Shown: positions 35,441 to 42,827 of the stretch, in pieces
Layout of the letters: each line of letters starts with the position of its first letter
Numbering within the stretch: position 1 is the stretch's first letter
Assembly (NCBI RefSeq): GCF_002850255.1
Contig: NZ_CP022523.1
Location: 310,001 to 374,000, forward strand
From: Pseudoalteromonas sp. NC201
GTDB lineage: Bacteria > Pseudomonadota > Gammaproteobacteria > Enterobacterales > Alteromonadaceae
Direction: 5' to 3'
DNA length: 64,000 nt
Notes under the pieces: model-generated
Databases searched by the model: none
Told to the model about the DNA's origin: nothing
The model's input: only the letters and a program-made list of their open reading frames with translations
Made by a program: the position numbers and the translations under genes

Positions 35441-36973
35441 GTGACTGACAATGCCTTAATGCTCGAGCAGAAATTAAAGCAAGCCATAGAGGCTAGAAAA
35501 ACGCTTGAGGATGCAAGAAAACAACAAGTAGAACTCCTTACTCAGTTTGCTGCAAAGTTATCCTTAGCCTGCAAAGGGCAAGATGTTTCACTTGATAATC
35601 AGTTAGCTAAATTTCGTATTGCACTTAATAAAGGCGTCGATTTTGAGCTGCTTGTGCCTTTTATCGATGGAATTTCCGAGCCGCTAAAGTCACAAGAAGT
35701 GACCAATTCAAATAATCAAAAAGCATTGCAAACGGCAATTCAGCAAAGCGGAAAGTTACTGCAGAAGCTCAAGGGATTACCAGATGAGTCGCGCAGAAAA
35801 TTGCGTCATTTATTGGATGTAGAACTTGAAGATATCAACTCTACTAATGCTTACATCCCCGCGTTAGAGTCTTTGGTTTCTATCTACCATACGGTTTTAC
35901 AATCAAAAGTAGAAATTACAGAAGAAACATCTCATAGCCACCACCCAGAACTAGCTGCTGAACTTCAAGCTTTGATCAACGAATTAATTTTCGAAGATGA
36001 AGTAATAGAAAAGGTTAAAGAGATCCGCGCAAGCGTTGCGGAAAACAACAGTTTAGATAATCTATATTCAGCAGCGACAGAAATCATTAAAATTATTGCG
36101 CAAACGATTGCCAAAGAGCGCCAATCCGCACAAGGTTTTTTGGTTTCACTGAATCAAACACTGGAAGAGCTACATCGCTCTATTGTTGAAACAACGGCGC
36201 GTTCAAAATCAACATCTAAAGAACTACAGTCGTTAAACAATAAAATAGAACTAAAAATTCAAAACTTAAATCAGCAAACCCAAAACGCCAGCTCAATAAC
36301 TGAGCTTAAAGCCTTGGTCGACAACGAGTTGAAACTACTGAGTGCTGATTTGATAGAGCGTGAAAAGCTCGAAAAAAATGAGCGTGAGGCGCTGCTTGAC
36401 TCATTTGATGCAATTAATAATCGTATCAACACCTTAGAGTCCAAAGTTTCAAATTATAAAAAGCGACTCAGCGAACAAAAGTTCAAAAGCCTATTGGATA
36501 GCTTAACTAAGTTACCAAATAGAGCAGCTTTCGATGAGCGTCTAACCCATGAAATGCACCTATTTGAGATAAACGACTCAGATGTGACGCTGGTTGTTAT
36601 CGACGTTGATCACTTTAAATCTATCAACGACCGTTATGGTCATAGTGCGGGCGACAAAACATTGCAAGTGATCGCACGAGCCCTTAAAAAGTCTATTAGG
36701 AAAAGCGATTTTATCGCACGCTACGGCGGTGAGGAATTTGTTTTGCTAATGCCAGGTATGCCGCTGACTCATGCGCAAAAACCGCTTGAAAAAGTAAGGC
36801 AAGTCATTAAATCTATACCATTCAAATTTAAAGAAAAAGAAGTCGAAATTACGATTTCTCTCGGTGCTACTCAGTTTGTCAAAGGGGACACTGCGTTGAG
36901 TGCTTTTGACCGAGCTGATGCAGCGCTTTATGAAGCGAAGAATAGCGGGCGAGATAGATTGTGTTTTAAGTAA
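35441..36973 (+). CDS. Diguanylate cyclase with long coiled-coil N-terminus
   Basis: 510 aa from GTG 35441 (VTDNALMLEQKL); a TTG 12 codons upstream is also open and the start is uncertain. Residues 1 to about 350 are helical, without membrane segments, with heptad-like coiled coil from about 240. The C-terminal GGDEF domain has GGEEF at 429-433 and the inhibitory I-site RKSD five residues before it, so it should be an active, product-inhibited c-di-GMP synthase. It is cytoplasmic; the input signal of the N-terminal half is unknown. It precedes ppnN by about 100 bases. Confidence 0.92.
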   Translation: MTDNALMLEQKLKQAIEARKTLEDARKQQVELLTQFAAKLSLACKGQDVSLDNQLAKFRIALNKGVDFELLVPFIDGISEPLKSQEVTNSNNQKALQTAIQQSGKLLQKLKGLPDESRRKLRHLLDVELEDINSTNAYIPALESLVSIYHTVLQSKVEITEETSHSHHPELAAELQALINELIFEDEVIEKVKEIRASVAENNSLDNLYSAATEIIKIIAQTIAKERQSAQGFLVSLNQTLEELHRSIVETTARSKSTSKELQSLNNKIELKIQNLNQQTQNASSITELKALVDNELKLLSADLIEREKLEKNEREALLDSFDAINNRINTLESKVSNYKKRLSEQKFKSLLDSLTKLPNRAAFDERLTHEMHLFEINDSDVTLVVIDVDHFKSINDRYGHSAGDKTLQVIARALKKSIRKSDFIARYGGEEFVLLMPGMPLTHAQKPLEKVRQVIKSIPFKFKEKEVEITISLGATQFVKGDTALSAFDRADAALYEAKNSGRDRLCFK

Positions 36974-37076
36974 ATAGAGTTAACTTGGGTAAAGGCTGAG
37001 TTGCGAGACATTATACTCGTCCCCGCTTTGTTCAGTTATACCAATTCGCTGCGCATTACAAACAAGGAGTAAGCCT

Positions 37077-38420
37077 ATGCAAGTAGAGCTAAACCCAACT
37101 GGGGTTCTTAACTTATTATCAAGATTGGAAGTCGATTTACTTCAGCAGTCAACCACAAGTGAGAGATATAGGCTTTTTAGAAATTGTGCATTGGCGGTAT
37201 TGAATGTAGGTAGTCATACCGATTCCAGCTCTGAAATCTACGATAAATACGAAGATTTTGATATTCAGCTACTCGCACGCGAGCGAGGAATAAAAATTGC
37301 GTTAAGCAATCCCCCCGAGTCTGCTTTTGTCGATGGTCAAATAATTACCGGTATCCATGAGCACATATTTTCCGTGATCCGCGACATACTTTTTATTTGT
37401 CAAAAATATTACGGTGAAAATAAATCGCCGGTAGAAATTACCCATATGGTTTTTGACATGCTGCGTAACGCTGATGCGCTTGAAGTGAATAAAGACCCTA
37501 ACATGATTGTCTGTTGGGGCGGCCATTCAATTAATGAAGTTGAATACAAATACACCAAGGAAGTGGGTTATCAACTCGGTCTTCGCGGCCTAAACATTTG
37601 TACTGGTTGTGGACCGGGTGCAATGAAAGGCCCGATGAAGGGGGCAACAATTGGCCATGCTAAGCAACGGATCTCGAATAACCGTTATTTAGGCCTTACC
37701 GAACCCAGTATTATAGCCGCTGAACCGCCTAACCCAATTGTTAATGAATTAGTGATTTTGCCTGATATTGAAAAGCGTCTTGAAGCTTTTATCCGTATTG
37801 CGCATGGCATCATTATTTTCCCAGGTGGTGCTGGAACAGCTGAAGAGCTGCTTTATTTACTGGGTATTTTGTTACATCCAGAAAATGAAAAGCAATGCTT
37901 ACCTGTGATCTTAACTGGCCCTAAAGAGTCAGCGGCATATTTTGAAGAACTCAGTGCTTTCATTGAAAAAACACTTGGGAAAGAAGCTCTGTCTAAGTTT
38001 GAAATTATCGTAGACAATCCAGAGCTGGTAGCCAAAAAGCTCAAACAGTCGATGGCAACGGTGCGCGAGTATCGTAAGTCTGAAGGTGATGCCTATTACT
38101 TTAATTGGACATTAAAGATTGAAAATGATTTTCAGCACCCATTTGCACCAACGCATGAAAATATGTCGAGCTTAGACTTACACCTAGAGCAACCAAAACA
38201 ATTACTGGCTGCTAACTTAAGACGTGCTTTTTCTGGTATTGTTGCCGGTAACGTGAAGGATGAAGGTATTACAGCAATTAAACAGCATGGTCCGTATGAA
38301 TTAAGTGGTGATAAATCACTGATGGCCGATATGGATAAGCTGTTGGGTGCATTTGTAGCTCAGGGGCGAATGAAGCTACCTGGGAGCAAATATATACCGT
38401 GTTATAAAATTAAAGCTTAG
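37077..38420 (+). CDS. ppnN: Pyrimidine/purine nucleotide 5'-monophosphate nucleosidase
   Basis: 447 aa, full length for the YgdH/PpnN family, a (p)ppGpp-binding nucleosidase that cleaves nucleotide monophosphates to base and ribose 5-phosphate. The LOG-like catalytic part has [14 protein letters not shown] and the phosphate motif [14 protein letters not shown]- and C-terminal DUF4478/DUF3412-type regions flank it (C-terminal segment from [15 protein letters not shown]). AAGGAG precedes the ATG. The leader contains ATACCAATTCGC, a possible remnant of the MITE end. It is 5 bases from xni. Confidence 0.94.
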   Translation: MQVELNPTGVLNLLSRLEVDLLQQSTTSERYRLFRNCALAVLNVGSHTDSSSEIYDKYEDFDIQLLARERGIKIALSNPPESAFVDGQIITGIHEHIFSVIRDILFICQKYYGENKSPVEITHMVFDMLRNADALEVNKDPNMIVCWGGHSINEVEYKYTKEVGYQLGLRGLNICTGCGPGAMKGPMKGATIGHAKQRISNNRYLGLTEPSIIAAEPPNPIVNELVILPDIEKRLEAFIRIAHGIIIFPGGAGTAEELLYLLGILLHPENEKQCLPVILTGPKESAAYFEELSAFIEKTLGKEALSKFEIIVDNPELVAKKLKQSMATVREYRKSEGDAYYFNWTLKIENDFQHPFAPTHENMSSLDLHLEQPKQLLAANLRRAFSGIVAGNVKDEGITAIKQHGPYELSGDKSLMADMDKLLGAFVAQGRMKLPGSKYIPCYKIKA

Positions 38421-38425
38421 AGTGA

Positions 38426-39196
38426 ATGAATAATTTGTTGTTAATAGATGCGCTTAACCTTATCAGGCGCATCTATGCTGTTAATGAACCAAAAGGTACT
38501 AAAGAACAAGAGGCCCATATAAAGGCCTCTTGTCTTCGTGTAGAACAAGCGACTCGTAGCTTGTTACGCAAAACGGGGGCGACACACGCCGTTGCGGTCT
38601 TTGATGGTGATAAAAGTTGGCGTTATCACTTTTACCCAAAATATAAAATAAGCCGTCAACCTATGCCCGAATTTCTAAATCAGAACCTCGACAAGTTTTC
38701 ACAAGCGTTCGCAAGTGTTGGTGTTAAATCATTTAATCCCGAACATGATGAAGCTGACGATGTGATAGCGACGCTTGCCTGTAAAGCCGCAGCTGTCAAT
38801 GTTAACTGCACGATAGTATCGACTGATAAAGGCTTCTTACCCCTGATAAATGATGCTATCTCTGTGTACGACTACTTTAAAAAGTCGATAATTTCGCTCG
38901 AAGATATCAAAAGTCGATTTTCTGTCACCCAAAGCAAGCTCGAAATGTTTTGGGCGTTAAGTGGCGACAAGACGAACGATATTCCCGGTGTTGTTGGGGT
39001 TGGTATCAAGACGGCGCAAGAGCTACTCGCAAAGCATGACGATTTTGAAAGTATGCTAAAAGATGAGACAGTAAAGCCTGCTGCAAAAGCAAAATTAGAG
39101 GCTGGAGCAAGCGACTATGTTACCAGCCTTGCGCTAGTGACTCTAAGAAGAGATATTGAAATTGGCTTTAGTTTGAAGGATATACGAGTGGTTTGA
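38426..39196 (+). CDS. xni: Flap endonuclease Xni (ExoIX)
   Basis: 256 aa. It is a homologue of the 5'-nuclease part of Pol I. LLLIDALNLIRRIYA, VFDGDKSWRYHFYPKYK, DEADDVIATLA and STDKGFL are visible, as are GDKTNDIPGVVGVGIKTA (helix-hairpin-helix with K+ site). It cuts flaps during DNA repair or replication and lacks a polymerase domain. Its position next to ppnN is shared with many gammaproteobacteria. Confidence 0.94.
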   Translation: MNNLLLIDALNLIRRIYAVNEPKGTKEQEAHIKASCLRVEQATRSLLRKTGATHAVAVFDGDKSWRYHFYPKYKISRQPMPEFLNQNLDKFSQAFASVGVKSFNPEHDEADDVIATLACKAAAVNVNCTIVSTDKGFLPLINDAISVYDYFKKSIISLEDIKSRFSVTQSKLEMFWALSGDKTNDIPGVVGVGIKTAQELLAKHDDFESMLKDETVKPAAKAKLEAGASDYVTSLALVTLRRDIEIGFSLKDIRVV

Positions 39197-39335
39197 AGGA
39201 ACTTTTGATTGGCAATGTATTACATCGTCGCTAAGCGCTAGGCGAAAGTAGATGACTTTGATATATTGCATACAAGCGTATCTCAGTTTTTGCAGATACA
39301 AGGTTCGTTTTACCCATTCTTTATTGAGCAGTTAG

Positions 39336-39719
39336 ATGATTAGGAAAATATTACAGTATATATTTCTTGGCCTTGCGGTTTACGTTACTGTGGTGTTTCT
39401 CGTGATCAATTATTATAAAGATGACCCGCAAGCGATGATTTGGCAGGACCGAGAAGCGTTTAACAATCGTTTCATTCGTAATCTCAGTCTTGAAAAGCCG
39501 ACTGAGTTAGACACAGTATTGGATACCTTGGGCAGCCCAGATCTAACTTATGTAAAGAAAAAACAAGACAATACGATTGTACAAATTGTGTTTTATCGCA
39601 CTCAGCTTGTAAAACCAGATGGTATTACTACGGAAGATGAATGCACCGGATTATTGTTTGAAAATGGCATATTAAAGCTTTGGGGACCAGGTGCTCGGGT
39701 CACATTTGATAAAGTGTGA
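39336..39719 (+). CDS. DUF3192 membrane-anchored protein
   Basis: 127 aa. A single N-terminal transmembrane segment (residues 7-26, ILQYIFLGLAVYVTVVFLVI) is followed by a periplasmic SmpA/BamE-like domain (FNNRFIRNLSLEKPTELDTVLDTLGSPDLTYVKK, then VFYRTQ). This layout matches DUF3192, found in Alteromonadales and Vibrionales. The function is unknown. It is followed directly by a MITE-like repeat. Confidence 0.8.
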   Translation: MIRKILQYIFLGLAVYVTVVFLVINYYKDDPQAMIWQDREAFNNRFIRNLSLEKPTELDTVLDTLGSPDLTYVKKKQDNTIVQIVFYRTQLVKPDGITTEDECTGLLFENGILKLWGPGARVTFDKV

Positions 39720-39740
39720 TGTCAATTAGATTAATCTTCC

Positions 39741-39879
39741 AACCAATTTGAAGGGTAAAATACCATATTAGCTTCGTTAACAACGCCTCATTTAGAACAA
39801 CTAAATAGCAATGTTTTTGCCTTGCTAAGAAAGCTATTTTACCGTTTTAAAATAGACCGTTTACTTAATAAAATTGGTA
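39741..39879. repeat. MITE-like repeat, copy 2
   Basis: About 139 bases similar to the copy at 17768-17929: CAATTTGAAGG near the left end, the 20-odd base block beginning CTCATTTAGAAC (39788 onward), TAAAATAGACC and AATTGGTA at the right end (39872-39879). The left end is less well conserved (AACCAATTTGAAGG at 39741, then ATACCA at 39760). It ends only 7 bases before the start codon of the next gene, so it supplies the whole leader of that gene. Confidence 0.65.
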
Positions 39880-39886
39880 AAGATAG

Positions 39887-41578
39887 ATGGATGCAAGGAT
39901 AGTTACTAGTAAAACGCTGTTCGCGATAGCCCAAGGTACACACAAAGTATTACGTCTTTATTATCACAAAGAGAAGTGGTCCTCTATTTACCCTACCCTA
40001 GTTAAACTTGCACAGCTTTACATGGACTGTTATGAGTCCTCGCCAAGTAGCATGCATGGGCAGCTTGGGCTGTATTCACAAAACTTGGGTTACAACACTA
40101 ATCTGGTCATGAATCAAAATGTGTTGGTTTGTATGGCTTGTCATCACTTAAAGTTTTCTCGTGCAGTAACCGAAGAGCTATTGCTTGCAAGCTTTGCGGA
40201 CTATTTATGCGTAGCGAGAGAAAGCGATCAACTCGCAGCAGGTAAAAAGTTAGACGCACAGCAAGATAAGCTTTGGAAAGTTCGCCATCAATTGGCTGTA
40301 CAAATACTGAGTGATGGGCAAACACCTAACTTGCAATGTTTGCGAATTTTATCTCGCCTTTCAAACTATGACAGCAAGCTAGTGGCTCCTACCCCTCAGC
40401 GCTTCAATGACCATGCTTCTTTGATTGTTGCAATTGCTCACCGAGTAGCAAGCTTAATAACGCCAACACACAAGCAAAATTGCGTGGCTTTAGACAGAGC
40501 GATTAAGCTTCTTTATTGCAAACTCAGTTATGCTTTTGCATTAAAAGTGCTGAGTGCAATTGCAGGGGCATTTGTTAATCATCCTGCGGGGTTGCTGTGC
40601 GAGATTAAAGGCGAAGAGGGCTTTTTGGTGATACAAAGCAACAGTGAAAAAATAATTGCTGTTGTTGAACATGGGCAAACCAAAAAGCTGGCGAAGGCCA
40701 ACCGTAAATTCCAGTTTCACTGTGGTTTGACTGCAACCACAGATGCAAAGTTACTTTACAATATTTGGGACCGAGCTGCTGAACCAGCAGTACTTCCTTT
40801 TGGTTCTGAACATTTACATCTACTAGAAACAGTAAAAGCCTTATCTCACAGTCAATTTCAAAGTATTCGTGCACTTGAAAAGCTGATTTGCGAGTTCGAT
40901 TCAGTGTCAAGTGCATTGCAGATCGCAGCAAAGCAGTATAACCGTGAAAATCTAAAAGCCGCATCGGTTAGGCACTCTCTCGCCATGGTAGGACTTGATG
41001 CTGCTGGATTACTGGCGCAGCGAGTGTTGCTTGAGCAGATCATAGCCAATCATAAGCTTCCTTTCACAGAAGATATCGTGCACAAATATGGCGTAATTAG
41101 TCAAATTATCGCCTTATATGTTGGTGAAAGTTATGGTGAGCAATTTGAGCGTTTATTGTCGCCATTTGCAGCGGTTATTGTATTTTTAGTGACTAAACAA
41201 GGGGTAGAGATCCAACATGCCACTGCACTCCACTCTCGTGAGTATTCGGAAGAACTAGTATCAATTGCCAACCTATTTGGGATCCGAGCGATAGCAAAAG
41301 ATAAATACCTAGACTTTAATCTGCAGTACTTTGAAAAAAGTATTCTTCATAAGGCAATGCTAGATAGCGAAACGTTAAAAAAGTCTCAGACCAATGCGCA
41401 GTGTAAACTGTTCATTTTTATTAAACTTATTGCACTTAAAGTGATATCACCCACCTTCGTGTTAACTGCATGGCAAAAACAATTAGTCGATGACGTATTA
41501 GCTGAAAGTCGTTTTGTTACCGCACAAAAGTTTGATGTAGCGCTACTAGAGGCCGGATTTTACTCATCTATTGCCTGA
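39887..41578 (+). CDS. Unknown protein, possibly degenerate HD-GYP/HDOD type
   Basis: 563 aa, no signal peptide or membrane segment. I do not recognise it with confidence. Residues about 55-235 are helical and resemble an HD-GYP fold without the HD metal residues. The following region (FVNHPAGLLCEIKGEEGFLVIQSNSEKIIAVVEHG) looks like the small beta unit that follows HD-GYP domains. The second half (from about residue 320) resembles an HDOD domain, with HSQFQSIRALEKLICEFDSVSSALQIAAKQY and SVRHSLAMVGLDAAGLLAQR. If so it is a non-catalytic regulator of the c-di-GMP/HDOD type. A MITE-like repeat ends 7 bases before the start. Confidence 0.55.
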   Translation: MDARIVTSKTLFAIAQGTHKVLRLYYHKEKWSSIYPTLVKLAQLYMDCYESSPSSMHGQLGLYSQNLGYNTNLVMNQNVLVCMACHHLKFSRAVTEELLLASFADYLCVARESDQLAAGKKLDAQQDKLWKVRHQLAVQILSDGQTPNLQCLRILSRLSNYDSKLVAPTPQRFNDHASLIVAIAHRVASLITPTHKQNCVALDRAIKLLYCKLSYAFALKVLSAIAGAFVNHPAGLLCEIKGEEGFLVIQSNSEKIIAVVEHGQTKKLAKANRKFQFHCGLTATTDAKLLYNIWDRAAEPAVLPFGSEHLHLLETVKALSHSQFQSIRALEKLICEFDSVSSALQIAAKQYNRENLKAASVRHSLAMVGLDAAGLLAQRVLLEQIIANHKLPFTEDIVHKYGVISQIIALYVGESYGEQFERLLSPFAAVIVFLVTKQGVEIQHATALHSREYSEELVSIANLFGIRAIAKDKYLDFNLQYFEKSILHKAMLDSETLKKSQTNAQCKLFIFIKLIALKVISPTFVLTAWQKQLVDDVLAESRFVTAQKFDVALLEAGFYSSIA

Positions 41579-41774
41579 TATTTATTCTATAAATACTATC
41601 AATAACAAGCATAAATCATATGTATGTCATTTTTTCATTCCATACTGGAATAAGACCAAATTAATTGCTATAAAACGCGGCTTAAACAAGCGAACGTACA
41701 CCTTTGTTAATTTCTACTAAACTTAGTCTGCAATTCTTCTTGGGTGTATTCCAACTTTTGATAAAGGAAAAAAC

Positions 41775-42782
41775 ATGGCACAGCAAACCATCACAGTTAT
41801 CCGTGGCGACGGCATTGGCCCTAGCATCATCGATTCAGCAATCGAGATCTTAAAAGCCGTAGGTTGCGACTATGAATACGAGTACGTAGACGCAGGTTTG
41901 GCTGCTTTAGAAAAAACAGGTGAATTACTTCCAGCAGCAACGCTAGAAGCAATTGAGCGTAACAAAATCACGCTAAAGGGCCCACTAACTACACCTGTTG
42001 GCGAAGGTTTCACTTCAATCAACGTGACATTGCGTAAGCATTTTGGCCTTTACGCAAACGTTCGTCCAGTTAAGTCATTTGAAGGTACTAAAGCACGTTA
42101 CGATGATATTGATATCATTACCGTACGTGAAAACACGCAAGGTATGTACTCAGGTCTTGGTCAAGTTGTTTCTGAAGATGGTAATGAAGCGGAAGCAATG
42201 TCAAAGATCACTCGCGAAGGTGCTGAAAAGATCGTAACTTTCGCATATGAGTTAGCACAGCGTGAAGGTCGTAAGAAAGTAACTGCGGTTCACAAAGCGA
42301 ACATCCTAAAATCAACTTCAGGTCTATTCCTTAAAGTTGCTCGTGAAGTTGGTGAGCGTTACCCTGAAATTGAATCAGCAGAAATGATCGTTGATGCGAC
42401 TTGTATGAAACTAGTAATGACACCTGAAGAGTTTGATGTGATCGTCACAACAAACCTATTCGGTGACATCCTTTCTGATCTTTGTGCAGGTCTTGTCGGT
42501 GGTCTTGGTATGGCACCAGGTGCAAACATTGGTACTGATGCTGCAATCTTTGAAGCAGTTCACGGTAGCGCACCTGATATCGCAGGCAAAAACCTTGCAA
42601 ACCCAACTTCTGTTATTTTAGCTTCAATTCAAATGCTTGAGTATTTAGGCGAAGCTGATAAAGCGGAAAAAATCCGCAGTGCAGTAGCTGACGTTATCAA
42701 GAGCGGTGACCGTACTACGCGCGATCTTGGTGGTAGCCACGGCACTACCGATTTCACACAGGCGGTAATTGAGCGTCTTTAA
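41775..42782 (+). CDS. Isocitrate dehydrogenase, NAD-dependent short type
   Basis: 335 aa member of the isocitrate/isopropylmalate dehydrogenase family. SINVTLRKHFGLYANVRPVKS holds substrate-binding Ser and Arg residues, and VVDATCMKLV / NLFGDILSDLCAGLVGGLG hold the metal Asp residues. Cofactor loop HGSAPDIAGKNLANP has the Asp-Ile pair typical of NAD-dependent members instead of the Lys-Tyr of NADP enzymes. Isocitrate rather than isopropylmalate is favoured by length and overall similarity, and no leu genes are nearby, but tartrate or homoisocitrate use cannot be excluded. AAAGGAAAAAAC precedes the start. Confidence 0.85.
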   Translation: MAQQTITVIRGDGIGPSIIDSAIEILKAVGCDYEYEYVDAGLAALEKTGELLPAATLEAIERNKITLKGPLTTPVGEGFTSINVTLRKHFGLYANVRPVKSFEGTKARYDDIDIITVRENTQGMYSGLGQVVSEDGNEAEAMSKITREGAEKIVTFAYELAQREGRKKVTAVHKANILKSTSGLFLKVAREVGERYPEIESAEMIVDATCMKLVMTPEEFDVIVTTNLFGDILSDLCAGLVGGLGMAPGANIGTDAAIFEAVHGSAPDIAGKNLANPTSVILASIQMLEYLGEADKAEKIRSAVADVIKSGDRTTRDLGGSHGTTDFTQAVIERL

Positions 42783-42807
42783 TTCTTAACGCTCAATTTA
42801 ATCCTTG

Positions 42808-42827
42808 GGTGGTGCGTTAGCACCACC
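42808..42827 (+). terminator. Terminator after isocitrate dehydrogenase, overlapping the next stop
   Basis: Stem GGTGGTGC (42808-42815) / GCACCACC (42820-42827) with loop GTTA and then TTCTTCTT. The minus-strand protease stop codon (42817-42819) lies inside the loop, so one structure serves two convergent genes. Confidence 0.75.

Noticed and set aside
37034..37047. Third full MITE copy before ppnN
   Set aside because: Only about nine bases of the terminal motif match (ATACCAATT); none of the internal blocks are present, so it is at best a remnant.
41775..42782. 3-Isopropylmalate dehydrogenase (leuB)
   Set aside because: No other leu genes nearby and the overall sequence fits short NAD-type isocitrate dehydrogenase better, although they share a family.
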